A stretch of 64,000 nucleotides of DNA from Methylobacter sp. (GCF_030680395.1 NZ_JAUXVR010000029.1:89203-153202), one strand, 5' to 3'; numbered from the stretch's first letter, positions 17,156-26,454 are shown. A program made the numbers and translations. The notes: generated by a model from the sequence alone, not told the origin.

Positions 17156-18164
17156 ACCAAAGACCTGAGGCCTTTTTTTCATAGGCTGCCTTTTGTCGCG
17201 GCTTCAGCTGTGTCCATTGTTCCGGATACAAAAGGCTGCGGTATAAAAAGTCAAACAGCATGAAATGCCGCCGAAAAATCCGTTGCTGACGGTGCGGCAG
17301 CAGCGGATGGAACAAGCCGTGCCGCGAGAATAGATGCATCGGACTTTTGCGCAGCCAAAGCCATGAGCCCATTTCCAGTGTCAACGGCAGGAATAAGCGT
17401 TCGGCCTCAAAGCGTTGCACAAAATCATCGAACAGGTAATCCCACAGGTCGCCGTTAATCATATATTCCTGACAGGTCGGTTCAATCCTGTAGATATGGT
17501 GTTGATAGCAACGATCAAACAGTTCTTTTAAGGCCAAGGTTTCGGCAATAAAGGCAAACGGGGTCTTGCGCGAGGCGTAGGGAAACCATAGTCGATCCTG
17601 AATGCCGAATCCCGAGTGCAAATCCAGGGCGATCGACAACGGAGAATTGAACATGTGTTGTTGTACAACGCGGCATAAAGCTTGAGCTTCCTTTTCCATT
17701 TTGGATTCATCGCCGCGATACCAGGGCAGGCGGGGAGTGAGGCGGTGGCCGCTGAAAATACGGGTTGCGCCTATGCCTTCCACAGGCGAGTTGCGCATCA
17801 GGTCGACGCCGTTGCCATTGCAACGCGTGCCCAGATAAACGCCGACCGGATTGACGAGGGGGACAAAAACCAGTCGGGATTTTTCCAGCCGGGCCAGAAA
17901 TTCCTGATCCCAGTCCAATAGCTGACTGATGGTTTCCATATAGGACAGGATCACTTCGGAACCGATTTTCTCCAGTCCATGTACGCCGCCGAAAAAGGCC
18001 AATACAGGCACATCGGGCTGAGTCGATCCCAGGGTAATGCAATGAATGGGGAATTCATGATCCTGGTATTGGATCTTTTCTATGACCTCGGTTTGGGCTC
18101 GGTCTCCTAATTGCTCAATAATGCGTTCAAGTTGTTCGAGTTCAGGGAATTTAATGGCAGTCAT
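17148..18164 (-). CDS. M14-family zinc carboxypeptidase-like protein
   Basis: 338 residues. Zinc ligands of the M14 fold are visible: FFGGVHGLEKIGSE (HxxE), LDLHSGFG (second His), and a candidate catalytic Glu in LPLTLEMGSW. There is no signal peptide, so it is probably cytoplasmic, like deacylase or murein-peptide relatives. It is translationally coupled to the downstream alpha/beta hydrolase. The target is unknown. Confidence 0.85.
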   Translation of the reverse strand: MTAIKFPELEQLERIIEQLGDRAQTEVIEKIQYQDHEFPIHCITLGSTQPDVPVLAFFGGVHGLEKIGSEVILSYMETISQLLDWDQEFLARLEKSRLVFVPLVNPVGVYLGTRCNGNGVDLMRNSPVEGIGATRIFSGHRLTPRLPWYRGDESKMEKEAQALCRVVQQHMFNSPLSIALDLHSGFGIQDRLWFPYASRKTPFAFIAETLALKELFDRCYQHHIYRIEPTCQEYMINGDLWDYLFDDFVQRFEAERLFLPLTLEMGSWLWLRKSPMHLFSRHGLFHPLLPHRQQRIFRRHFMLFDFLYRSLLYPEQWTQLKPRQKAAYEKKASGLWYE

Positions 18165-18265
18165 AAAACCGAATCAGTATTTATAGTCAAATACAGCACT
18201 ATTTCCCAAAAAACCGGTTGCGACAATAATTCTTTTTTCATACTGGATTCATGCAAGGGAGGTGA

Positions 18266-18778
18266 TCAGAATATCCGCGCTATTTTAAAAGTAGAAATCA
18301 TCAGGAAACCCTGAATTAAAAAGACTATCGGCCAATAATTCAGGCTTTGAGGGAAGCTGCCAAAAAGCAGGAAAAGGACCGGAAACAGGACACCGTTCAC
18401 GGTAATAGGCACGCCCTCGAAGCCCGTTCCGTCTGAAATATTATAGCGAGCGAGCCGAAGCATGCCGCAGGCGATAAAGAACAAGGCCACTGCGATGCCT
18501 AACATACCGGGAGAGCTCAGTGAGTAAAATAACAAGGCGGGAGCAACGCCAAAGGATACCAGATCGGACATGGAATCGATTTGTTTGCCGAAAAGATTCT
18601 TTTGATGCAGTAGACCGGCTATTTTTCCATCAAGCACATCAAACACCACCGCCAAAAACAGCAGCAATGCGCTTAAGTAAAAAGAACCGTCAATGGCGAA
18701 CAAAATCGAAAGGACGCCGCAGCACAGATTTCCAACGGTAAAAATATCAGCAATTTTCATTAAACTTAAAATTTTCAT
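18266..18778 (-). CDS. pssA: CDP-alcohol phosphatidyltransferase (PssA-like)
   Basis: 170 residues, all membrane. The CDP-alcohol motif reads DVLDGKIAGLLHQKNLFGKQ then IDSMSD, giving the DG...G...D...D ligands, but the usual arginine after the Ala is replaced by Gly. Order and length resemble short type II phosphatidylserine synthases, which make phosphatidylserine from CDP-diacylglycerol and serine. The acyltransferase genes upstream on the same strand support a phospholipid role. Archaetidylserine- or inositol-type specificity cannot be excluded. Confidence 0.8.
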   Translation of the reverse strand: MKILSLMKIADIFTVGNLCCGVLSILFAIDGSFYLSALLLFLAVVFDVLDGKIAGLLHQKNLFGKQIDSMSDLVSFGVAPALLFYSLSSPGMLGIAVALFFIACGMLRLARYNISDGTGFEGVPITVNGVLFPVLFLLFGSFPQSLNYWPIVFLIQGFLMISTFKIARIF

Positions 18779-18851
18779 AGCGTATCCTGTGGTTAACGTT
18801 ATAACTGTTGCAAGCTTATAGCAGGCTCATGACAGGGTGATGAATTGAACC

Positions 18852-19646
18852 TTAAGATGATTTTAAACGCTGTTGATCCGAATTACCCGCCGGTACACCT
18901 TCTGAAATTTTTTCCCATATCCTGTCTCGTGCTTCAAGGCTGACGGTATGACGGTCTTTTCCCGAGCTGTTAATAACAGGGAGAAAACTAAGCCGCACCT
19001 CGATTTTATCCAAAGCCAGCATCCTGATTAAATGCGGCACAAAGGCATCGTCACCGACAAAAGGCGCATGTTCTTTGGCTGTGCCTTGGTATTGAAGGAC
19101 TACGGGTTGAACAGTTGACTTGGTTAGTAAGGCAGGTTGAAATAAAGAGGAATGAAAGTGCAAAACCTCGTCGCCTTTAGTCGTCGTCCCTTCAGGAAAA
19201 GCAATAATGTTGCTGTTTTGTTTTAACAACCAGACCATTTTTTCGGCGGTAGTCCGGATATGCTGTTTATCGCCGCGACGGATAAAAATAGTGCCTGCTT
19301 GTCGGGCCAGATAACCGATGACCGGCCAGTTTGAAATGTCGCTCTTGGCAATAAAACAGGCCGGTAAATATTGGCCGATCACGATGATGTCCAACCAGGA
19401 GATGTGATTGCTAATTAGGATGGCGCGTCGTTCCGGCAACTCGCCATCTTTGATTATATGCAGGTTAACAATCGAGCTGAACTTTCGTAGCCAGCGGGTT
19501 TTGATTGCATCCTTTTTGACTTTGGCGTCGCGCGTTGAATATAAAAAACTCAGTGCCGGGAAAACACCCGTAGCTATGATGAGTCCATTGGTAAACAGGA
19601 CGACAACCAGGAACAGTTTATAGTACAGCCGTATTTTCGATTTCAT
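18852..19646 (-). CDS. olsA: PlsC-family acyltransferase (OlsA-like)
   Basis: 264 residues. Acyltransferase motifs are ILISNHISWLD (HX4D-type), GTIFIRRGD, and FPEGTTTKGDEV; a hydrophobic N-terminal anchor (LFLVVVLFTNGLIIATGVF) precedes them. The gene starts 7 nt after the stop of an OlsB-like gene. In ornithine-lipid synthesis OlsB N-acylates ornithine and OlsA then O-acylates the product. A plain 1-acylglycerol-3-phosphate acyltransferase is the alternative. The ATG at 19646 avoids overlap with the upstream gene. Confidence 0.8.
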   Translation of the reverse strand: MKSKIRLYYKLFLVVVLFTNGLIIATGVFPALSFLYSTRDAKVKKDAIKTRWLRKFSSIVNLHIIKDGELPERRAILISNHISWLDIIVIGQYLPACFIAKSDISNWPVIGYLARQAGTIFIRRGDKQHIRTTAEKMVWLLKQNSNIIAFPEGTTTKGDEVLHFHSSLFQPALLTKSTVQPVVLQYQGTAKEHAPFVGDDAFVPHLIRMLALDKIEVRLSFLPVINSSGKDRHTVSLEARDRIWEKISEGVPAGNSDQQRLKSS

Positions 19647-19653
19647 TGCCGGC

Positions 19654-20514
19654 CTACTGCGCCACGCCAGTTCCCGATTGGCTTGCGGTATACACTCCAT
19701 CCCTGGAGATATAGCCGCGCATGTAGTGTTTGCTGTAACGCTCTTGCAATTGGTCGAGCGGTAATAACATAAATAAATCCATGCAGTTAAAATCTTTATC
19801 CCAGCAAGGTTCGCCGCAGACCATAGCGCCGAAACGAAAATAAGCCTTTAATAAAGGAGGAATACCCGACTCGTCCCGAGCGCATCTTAATTCGCTGGGT
19901 ACCGGGATGCTGGGATTGACTTGAATAGAGGAGGGCGCAATATTTTTGGCATCGATATTCCGGTAAACCGCATCGACGGCAAAACCGCTGGGCCCCGGAG
20001 TAATGCTGGCACAACCGAGCAAATAATTAAACTGTCCTTCAAGCGCGTATTGAACCAGTGCCGACCAAAGCGTAGTTAGCACCGCGCTGCCGCGATAATC
20101 AGGGTCAACGCAAGTTCGGCCTATTTCCAAAAAACGGCCGGGTAACGTTAATACCTGATCCAGATTGAATTCGCTTTGAGAATAAAAACGGCCAAGGCGT
20201 TCCGCCTGATCTTGATTAAGCAATCGCGTGTAACCGACTATTTTTTTATTGACGTTGTCATACACAATCAAATGATCGCAATAATTATCCACCTCATCAT
20301 AATCCAGTCCTTCCGATTCGGTCTTGAGCTTGGCGCCCATTTCTTTGGCGAACACACGGAAACGCAACGCCTGGGCTTCTTTTATTAACGTTTCTGAGTC
20401 TGCCTCCGCGCCAGCTCCCGGCAGGTTTCCGGCATACACACCATCCCTGGCGATAACAAAAGATTCCAATCGCTTGGAAGACTTGAACTGTATTGCTGCG
20501 TCTGTTTTTTTCAT
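19654..20514 (-). CDS. olsB: OlsB-like GNAT N-acyltransferase
   Basis: 286 residues of the hemolysin-like/OlsB acyltransferase family. Core motifs are EAQALRFRVFAKEMGA, IVGYTRLL, LEIGRTCVDPDYRG, and the C-terminal FNCMDLFMLLPLDQ. It likely transfers a 3-hydroxyacyl group from acyl carrier protein to ornithine, giving lyso-ornithine lipid for the downstream acyltransferase. Unusually, residues 21-38 (IARDGVYAGNLPGAGAEA) recur in altered form as the last 18 residues (ISRDGVYTASQSGTGVAQ). The start at 20514 (MKKTDAA) is uncertain; an ATG at 20526 is in frame. Confidence 0.82.
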   Translation of the reverse strand: MKKTDAAIQFKSSKRLESFVIARDGVYAGNLPGAGAEADSETLIKEAQALRFRVFAKEMGAKLKTESEGLDYDEVDNYCDHLIVYDNVNKKIVGYTRLLNQDQAERLGRFYSQSEFNLDQVLTLPGRFLEIGRTCVDPDYRGSAVLTTLWSALVQYALEGQFNYLLGCASITPGPSGFAVDAVYRNIDAKNIAPSSIQVNPSIPVPSELRCARDESGIPPLLKAYFRFGAMVCGEPCWDKDFNCMDLFMLLPLDQLQERYSKHYMRGYISRDGVYTASQSGTGVAQ

Positions 20515-20810
20515 GGGTATCCACATGGCTAAATAAAGATGTGGATACCTTAATGAATAAAGGTGTCAGTTTTGTGTCGAACTCATGAACATCAAATGAC
20601 AGAATAGTTAAGTTTTGATGACAGGCTATTTGCGATGTTGAGTTGAATGTAACTTCTCATTACTCTCAGGCCGCATTCAGAATCAAATCGGCTAAGCACG
20701 GAATGCTGGTAACAGGTGATTAAAAGTCATTTATTCACCACAAAGATACGAAGAAATAGAACTTCGTATCTTTGTGGTGATAATTTCTTATAAAAGGTTT
20801 AACCGATTTT
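20515..20810. other. intergenic region with a strong hairpin
   Basis: No gene. It holds a near-perfect hairpin at 20731-20782: arms TTCACCACAAAGATACGAAG and CTTCGTATCTTTGTGGTGA around a short AAATAGAA loop. It lies just after the GNAT-nitrilase gene (minus strand, ending at 20811) and may act as its terminator. It may also be a dispersed repeat, since a similar sequence lies at 6228-6284. Confidence 0.65.
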
Positions 20811-22340
20811 TCAAAACCACTCTAAACGATATAAATCCGGGCGCCGATTCGCAAGATTACGTGCAGCGCCGCGAGTACGGACTTGTTTTAATAAATCCAG
20901 GTTAACATCGGCAATCAAAGTCATTTCGGTGTTTGGCGTCGCTTCCGCTAATATCGCATCATGCGGAAATGAAAAGTCGCTGGGACTGAAAATGGCCGCT
21001 TGCGCGTATTGGATATCCATGTTTTCAGCGTACGGCAAATTGCCGACACTGCCGGTAATCGCCACAAAACATTCATTTTCAATGGCGCGGGCGTGAGAGC
21101 AATAGCGTACCCGTTGATAGGCATTCTTGGTGTCGGTCCAGAAGGGGACAAAAATAATTTGCGCGCCCTGGATAGTCGCCAAGCGGGCAAGTTCGGGGAA
21201 TTCGGAATCGTAACAGATTAATACCGCGATTTTTCCGCAATCGGTATCGAACACTTTTAACGCATCGCCGCCTTTAACGCCCCAACAACTGACCTCGTCA
21301 ATGGTGACATGGATTTTGTATTGGGCTTCAAAGGTGCCGTCGCGCCTGAGCAGCCACGACACGTTATAGAGTTCATGGGCGCTATACTCGGGCATGGAAC
21401 CGGCAATAATATTGATATTGTAAGACATGGCCATTTCCAGTAAGCCATTCCTGATTTCACTGGTAAAACCCGCCAAGGCGCGAATGGCATCGGGAGGGCT
21501 TTTATCATTAAACAAGCCCATCAGCGGCGCGCTCATGTATTCGGGGAAGAGCACAAAATCGGCATGGTAACCGGCTACCGCATCAATGAAAAATTCGGCA
21601 TGCTTGAGCAATTCTTCGACGCTGGTCAAGGTTCGCATCTGCCATTGTACAACGCCTAAACGGATGACATTTTTGGAGCTGCCTAGCGATGGCGTTTTAT
21701 CGACATAATCAAGATTGACCCATTCAAGCAGGGTAGCAAACCCCTTCGAATCGACATCGACAGGCAGATAGCCGGTTAACAGCTTACGTACATGGAAACC
21801 GTTAAACAGCTGAAATGAAAGCACCGGATCATAAATTTCCCGATTTTTGACCTCTTCGATATAACGCACCGGCGTTAAGGTATCGGCGTATTTGGCATAG
21901 CCGGGAATCCGTCCACCGGCAATAAATCGACGCAGGTTCAGGTTGCGGCATAACTCTTTGCGCGCATCGTACAATCTTCGGCCCAAGCGCAAGCCTCGAT
22001 ACTTTGGGTGGACAAAAATATCGACGCCATACAAGGTGTCGCCGAGTGGGTCATGATGAGTCAGATAACCATTACTGGTAATTTGAGCATAGGTGTGGAC
22101 ATCGCCAAAGCGGGCATAATCAACGACCATGCTTAATGCAGCGGCCACTAACTGGCCATTATCTTCAATGACAATCTGCCCTTGAGGAAAACGGGTGATT
22201 TGGGACGTATACTGGTCTTTCTTCCAGGCCCCACCCAAATTACCGTAGACATGCTCCATTAAAACCGCAATATTAGCGTAATCGTCAAGGGTCAGATGCC
22301 GAAGTAAAAGCTTATGTTTTTTGATCTTGTCTTTTTTCAT
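20811..22340 (-). CDS. bifunctional GNAT acetyltransferase / carbon-nitrogen hydrolase
   Basis: 509 residues combining two enzymes. Residues 1-215 form a GNAT domain (VDIFVHPKYRGLRLGRRLYD acetyl-CoA loop). Residues 220-509 form a nitrilase-superfamily hydrolase with the Glu-Lys-Cys triad: Glu in FVLFPEYMSAP, Lys in YKIHVTIDE, Cys in AVLICYDSEFPEL. This fusion is a recognised family, but its substrate is not established; acylated amide compounds are plausible. The first ATG is at 22340; a TTG two codons upstream is also possible. Confidence 0.9.
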   Translation of the reverse strand: MKKDKIKKHKLLLRHLTLDDYANIAVLMEHVYGNLGGAWKKDQYTSQITRFPQGQIVIEDNGQLVAAALSMVVDYARFGDVHTYAQITSNGYLTHHDPLGDTLYGVDIFVHPKYRGLRLGRRLYDARKELCRNLNLRRFIAGGRIPGYAKYADTLTPVRYIEEVKNREIYDPVLSFQLFNGFHVRKLLTGYLPVDVDSKGFATLLEWVNLDYVDKTPSLGSSKNVIRLGVVQWQMRTLTSVEELLKHAEFFIDAVAGYHADFVLFPEYMSAPLMGLFNDKSPPDAIRALAGFTSEIRNGLLEMAMSYNINIIAGSMPEYSAHELYNVSWLLRRDGTFEAQYKIHVTIDEVSCWGVKGGDALKVFDTDCGKIAVLICYDSEFPELARLATIQGAQIIFVPFWTDTKNAYQRVRYCSHARAIENECFVAITGSVGNLPYAENMDIQYAQAAIFSPSDFSFPHDAILAEATPNTEMTLIADVNLDLLKQVRTRGAARNLANRRPDLYRLEWF

Positions 22341-22395
22341 AGCCAAAAAGTATAACTTTGCTTTTTGACGGCTTTATTACAATGTAATTAATCCA

Positions 22396-22833
22396 TTATT
22401 TTTTTGAAGAATTCGGGCGGCCTGTTTTAACTTTTTCAACCTGTTCGATGGCTTGTTTGAGTTCGGCAAGGCTCAATTGGGTAAGCAACTGGAGTCCTGC
22501 ACGAAGAAGTTCGCCTTTTTTAACATGGATTCCCTCTGCCAGGCAGGTTTGCTTGAGTTCTGAAATTTTCAGGTAATCATGTTCCGGAAAAGAAAAGCTA
22601 TCCCTGATTACTTTTTCTTTAATGGATTTTCTTTTTTTAACCGACGTTTCCGCTTCTTTTTCAGGTATCTCAACGGCTTCTTTGACTTCCGTGGTATTAC
22701 CGGCTTTTGCTATTGATGGCTTTTTTGAGGTTTTTTTGTTTGCTTTATGCTCTGTTAATGCTTCGGTAATCGGTTGATTTTCCGGCTGTTCAGTTGCAGT
22801 TTTTGGGGATTTAGGTTGTCTTGGGTTCATCAT
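22396..22833 (-). CDS. putative DNA-binding protein with basic linker and AT-hook-like tail
   Basis: 145 residues. The first 75 are low complexity and rich in Lys, Glu, Thr and Pro. The folded part (VIRDSFSFPEHDYLKISELK, then KKGELLRAGLQLL) resembles a ribbon-helix-helix-like DNA-binding region, and the end KTGRPNSSKK carries a GRP AT-hook core. A nucleoid or regulatory role is inferred. A 13-bp-arm palindrome at 22856-22888, just upstream of the start, could be its own operator. The family name is not known to me. Confidence 0.65.
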   Translation of the reverse strand: MMNPRQPKSPKTATEQPENQPITEALTEHKANKKTSKKPSIAKAGNTTEVKEAVEIPEKEAETSVKKRKSIKEKVIRDSFSFPEHDYLKISELKQTCLAEGIHVKKGELLRAGLQLLTQLSLAELKQAIEQVEKVKTGRPNSSKK

Positions 22834-22855
22834 TATTCTCCGTTATACTTAAATA

Positions 22856-22888
22856 AAAAAACAGTATATACCGTTTATACTGTTTTTT
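22856..22888. promoter_or_regulatory. palindromic operator candidate
   Basis: Perfect inverted repeat with arms AAAAAACAGTATA (22856-22868) and TATACTGTTTTTT (22876-22888) and a 7-nt spacer TACCGTT. It lies 23 bp upstream of the start of the AT-hook-like protein at 22833. AT-richness and position suit an operator for a dimeric regulator. An intrinsic terminator reading rightward (T-rich arm) is the alternative, but no gene ends there on the plus strand. Confidence 0.5.
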
Positions 22889-22987
22889 ATGGCTGTATTT
22901 TGTTAAATAAATCTTACTTGACCCAATGTAGGCAATGCAGGATCAGCGCGGCGTGCCGAAAACTCGAATGAGGCCGTTAATGTTACC

Positions 22988-23317
22988 TCAGTGCAGATGA
23001 GCAGCCAGCCAGATGGTGTGAAGGTCGGGCGGGGTCCATTCAACCCGGTGTCGGGTGTGTGCCGGAATCAGCAGATAATCACCGGCATTCAAATGGAAGG
23101 TTTGATGGTCTTTTTCGTAAAGGAGTATGGCCTCTCCATGAAGCAGCAGTACCCATTCATCCCAATCTTGATCGTACCATTGTCCTGCCGGTGTAATATG
23201 ACCTTGGGATATAATGCGTTCAATTCGAATATTATCCCGATTGAAGATGCATTCAATGAGCTCTTCCGATAATTGATTCGGTATGTTTTTAAAAATGTTG
23301 GCGTTAACAGGATTCAT
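22988..23317 (-). CDS. cupin-domain protein
   Basis: 109 residues forming a single cupin barrel: QDWDEWVLLLHGEAILLYE (first motif with Glu), LNAGDYLLIPAHTRHRVEW (second motif with His). Small cupins of this type bind a metal and may be sensors or isomerases; nothing visible identifies a ligand. The gene is divergent from the TIGR03862 flavoprotein gene. Confidence 0.85.
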   Translation of the reverse strand: MNPVNANIFKNIPNQLSEELIECIFNRDNIRIERIISQGHITPAGQWYDQDWDEWVLLLHGEAILLYEKDHQTFHLNAGDYLLIPAHTRHRVEWTPPDLHTIWLAAHLH

Positions 23318-23499
23318 CTGGTTTTTGAGCCGATAGTGGGTTTTATTTTATGAATTCAAGGACAAAATGGTATTGTATAATAGCTATTGTTTGTCATGCA
23401 GAGACTCTGTTAAGTAATGGAAACTTCGAGTTATGAATCAATTTAATTGTAGAGAGCAAGACAATCAGTAATACCTTGATAAACCTAACAGCGCCAGAG

Positions 23500-24759
23500 A
23501 TGGCGGTCGAGACTGCCGGGAACCAAGGCCGCTACCGAACCGTTGCGATTATCGGCGGCGGTCCGGCCGGATTGATGGCAGCGGAAGTTTTAAGTCAAGC
23601 GGGTGTGACGGTCGATCTTTACGATGCCATGCCTTCCGTGGGGCGAAAATTTCTGATCGCTGGAAAAGGCGGAATGAATATCACCCACTCAGAGCCGTTC
23701 GATAAGTTTTTGTCCCGCTACGGCTCCCGTCAATCCTATATTAAACCGATGCTTGATAGGTTTGGACCCGAGGCTTTAAGAGCATGGGTACAGGGTTTAG
23801 GTATTGAAACTTTCATCGGTTCGTCAGGAAAAGTATTTCCTGTTGATATGAAAGCTGCGCCTTTGTTACGTGCATGGTTGCCTCGATTGCGTGTAAAGGG
23901 TGTGAGTTTTTATATGCGTCATCAATGGCTGGGCTGGGATGATGGCGAGGATAGAGCGCTGCGTTTTTTAACGCCGGAGGGTGAGCGGAAAGTCAGTGCA
24001 GATGCCGTGGTGCTGGCTTTGGGCGGCGGTAGCTGGGCGCGACTGGGTTCTACAGGCGCGTGGGTGCCGTTGCTGGCTCAACGCGGAGTTTCGGTTGAGC
24101 CGCTACAGCCTTCAAACTGCGGGTTTGATGTGGCTTGGAGCGAGTTCTTTCGCAGTCGTTTTGCCGGACAGCCTTTGAAGTCAGTGCAAGCGTCTTTTAC
24201 CAATTCGGCCGGAGCTGAATTTTGTCAGCCGGGCGAATTGGTCGTCACTGCGGATGGTGTTGAGGGGAGCTTGATTTATAAGATGTCTGCCTTGTTGCGC
24301 GAACAGATTGCGGTATCGGGAACGGCGTTGATTTATCTTGATCTCGCTCCCGACAAGGATAAACAGTTTCTTATCGACAGAATTTCGCAGCCGCGCGGCA
24401 AGCACAGTATGGCAAATCATCTTCGCAAGCGAATTGGTATCGACAGCTTAAAGGCCGGCTTGCTGAGGGAAGCTTTATCGAAGGAGAATTTCGATGATCC
24501 TGTTCATCTTTGCGAAGCTATCAAGGCGCTGCCGGTTAAACTGCTTGCCGCAAGGCCGATTGATGAGGCAATCAGCAGTGCGGGCGGCGTTACCTTTGAG
24601 GCGCTCGACGAGCGATTAATGGTACGTTCCATGCCGGGCGTGTTCTGCGCCGGTGAAATGCTGGACTGGGAAGCGCCGACCGGCGGCTATTTGTTAACCG
24701 CCTGTTTTGCTAGCGGGCGTGTTGCAGGGGAGGGCGTATTGGCCTGGTTGCAGGATTGA
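23500..24759 (+). CDS. TIGR03862-family NAD(P)/FAD-dependent flavoprotein
   Basis: 419 residues. A Rossmann dinucleotide site (VAIIGGGPAGLMAAEVLSQA) is followed by FLIAGKGGMNITHSEP, typical of the HI0933/TIGR03862 flavoprotein family, and the C-terminal FAD-contact motif is MPGVFCAGEMLDWEAPTGGY. The reaction is not known for this family. The start is uncertain: the ATG at 23500 is used here; a TTG at 23476 adds eight residues. Confidence 0.88.
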   Translation: MAVETAGNQGRYRTVAIIGGGPAGLMAAEVLSQAGVTVDLYDAMPSVGRKFLIAGKGGMNITHSEPFDKFLSRYGSRQSYIKPMLDRFGPEALRAWVQGLGIETFIGSSGKVFPVDMKAAPLLRAWLPRLRVKGVSFYMRHQWLGWDDGEDRALRFLTPEGERKVSADAVVLALGGGSWARLGSTGAWVPLLAQRGVSVEPLQPSNCGFDVAWSEFFRSRFAGQPLKSVQASFTNSAGAEFCQPGELVVTADGVEGSLIYKMSALLREQIAVSGTALIYLDLAPDKDKQFLIDRISQPRGKHSMANHLRKRIGIDSLKAGLLREALSKENFDDPVHLCEAIKALPVKLLAARPIDEAISSAGGVTFEALDERLMVRSMPGVFCAGEMLDWEAPTGGYLLTACFASGRVAGEGVLAWLQD

Positions 24760-24932
24760 ATGTAAAAATTGATTACAAAGCGATGTTAAAGGCAAATCGC
24801 TAACCCTATCGACGTTGCACATCATAAAATAAACTAAAATATGAACGAAAGAATTACCGGATCAAAGTCTATGTCGAAGAAAAAGGCCGCTAATGTTTTT
24901 AACTTTTACCAAGATAGCGTATAAGGGCGGCT

Positions 24933-25775
24933 ATGAAAACTCCAAAAAGTATTGAACCGCTGGTGCGGGACGGCCTCGTCGACGAGGTTATTCGTCCGTT
25001 AAAGAGCGGTAAAGAGGCCGCTGTCTACGTGGTACTCTCCGAAGGCGAGATACGCTGCGCCAAAGTCTATAAAGATGTTAACCAACGCGGTTTTCACAAA
25101 CAGGCCCAGTACCAGGAAGGGCGCAAGGTGAGAAACAGCCGTCAGGCTCGTGCGATGGAGAAAAACAGCCGGTTTGGGCGGCAGCAGCAGGAAGAGGTGT
25201 GGCAAAATGCCGAAGTGGATGCGTTGTACCGTCTTGCCGCCGCCGGTGTGCGCGTTCCGCAGCCCTACAACTTTGTCGAAGGGGTGTTATTGATGGAGTT
25301 GGTGACTGATGAACACGGCAGCGCTGCGCCCAGATTGAACGATCTTGAATTGAGCCGGGAGCAAGCTCTTGAATACCACGGCTTGCTGATTAAGGAAGTG
25401 GTTAGGATGCTTTGCGTCGGACTTGTACACGGCGATCTTTCCGAATACAACATATTGGTTGACGCCAACGGCCCGGTCATCATCGATCTGCCGCAAGCTG
25501 TCGACGCGGCGGCGAATAATAATGCCGCCAGAATGCTGGAACGCGATGTCGATAATCTGGCCGATTATTTTGGCCGTTTTGCTCCCGAACTGCTTACTAC
25601 CGAGTATGGCAAAGAGATCTGGAAACTTTATGAGACAGGCGATTTGACTCCGCAAGTTGAATTGACCGGCCGATTTAAGGCCAGCAGCAAAGTGGCGGAT
25701 GTTGGTAGTATCATGCGGGAGATCAATGATGCCAGAGATGAAGCGATACGTCGTCGCTATGAACATGAAGATTAG
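24933..25775 (+). CDS. RIO1-like serine/threonine kinase
   Basis: 280 residues. RIO kinase elements: a flexible ATP loop (KSGKEAAVYVV), Lys in CAKVYK, the catalytic loop LVHGDLSEYNILVD and the metal-binding IIDLPQAVD. The C-terminus is an extra helical region. It lies 3 nt upstream of a VF530-type gene. Bacterial RIO kinases are of unsettled function. Confidence 0.93.
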   Translation: MKTPKSIEPLVRDGLVDEVIRPLKSGKEAAVYVVLSEGEIRCAKVYKDVNQRGFHKQAQYQEGRKVRNSRQARAMEKNSRFGRQQQEEVWQNAEVDALYRLAAAGVRVPQPYNFVEGVLLMELVTDEHGSAAPRLNDLELSREQALEYHGLLIKEVVRMLCVGLVHGDLSEYNILVDANGPVIIDLPQAVDAAANNNAARMLERDVDNLADYFGRFAPELLTTEYGKEIWKLYETGDLTPQVELTGRFKASSKVADVGSIMREINDARDEAIRRRYEHED

Positions 25776-25778
25776 ATT

Positions 25779-26000
25779 ATGAGTGACAAACAACCGGGAA
25801 ATCCACTGCATGGCGTTACCTTGGAAAGGATACTCGAAGAGCTGGTAGCCGATTACGGCTGGGCCGAACTGGGCAGGTTGATCGACATCCGGTGTTTTAA
25901 TAACGATCCCAGCATTAAGTCGAGTTTGAAGTTTTTAAGAAAGACCGAGTGGGCCAGAAAGCAGGTTGAAGAGTTGTATCTCTCAAAAAAAGAAGGTTGA
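25779..26000 (+). CDS. VF530-family small DNA-binding protein
   Basis: 73 residues ([20 protein letters not shown], then [20 protein letters not shown]), matching the VF530/DUF2132 family described as double-stranded DNA-binding. It starts 3 nt after the RIO kinase stop, so they form a two-gene operon. The protein has no signal peptide. Confidence 0.9.
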   Translation: MSDKQPGNPLHGVTLERILEELVADYGWAELGRLIDIRCFNNDPSIKSSLKFLRKTEWARKQVEELYLSKKEG

Positions 26001-26157
26001 ATATTTTTATCCTAATAAACGGATAGCTGGGTTGGGCGACATCTTTTCGTCGTCCAACATTTTGGCTGACACAGTTAATGAAAAAATCCTGAGATTATTG
26101 TCCAGATAATGATTATTAGCGATGATATATGGAAACCAATAATTACTTATTAGGCCA

Positions 26158-26454
26158 ATGCATACTGAATACATACTTGAACTGTGTGACACATCAGGCG
26201 AGCATAAACCGGTTGTTCGGTTTAAGTCTTCAGCACCATTTATCGCAGTAAATCTTGGAGACCGCTTCGATGATACAGGTTGGGAAAGGTTAGATGGAGT
26301 TGGCATTATTGCTTCATTAGAACATCCAAAGCGATATACGGTTCATTCAATAAAGCACCACATCGTGTCCAGCGCCGATAAATTGGTTGTGAAATATTGT
26401 TTGAATTTAGAACCCTATATTGGCCCCAGCTCTCCGGTGTGGGGCGATAATTAA
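26158..26454 (+). CDS. hypothetical protein
   Basis: 98 residues (MHTEYILELCDTSGEHKPVV...). An AGG lies 4-5 nt before the ATG. The sequence has beta-rich periodicity (VVRFKSSAPFIAVNLGDRFD), but no motif or family is recognised, and there is no signal peptide or membrane segment. The next gene starts 509 bp downstream, so it is probably monocistronic. Confidence 0.5.
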   Translation: MHTEYILELCDTSGEHKPVVRFKSSAPFIAVNLGDRFDDTGWERLDGVGIIASLEHPKRYTVHSIKHHIVSSADKLVVKYCLNLEPYIGPSSPVWGDN

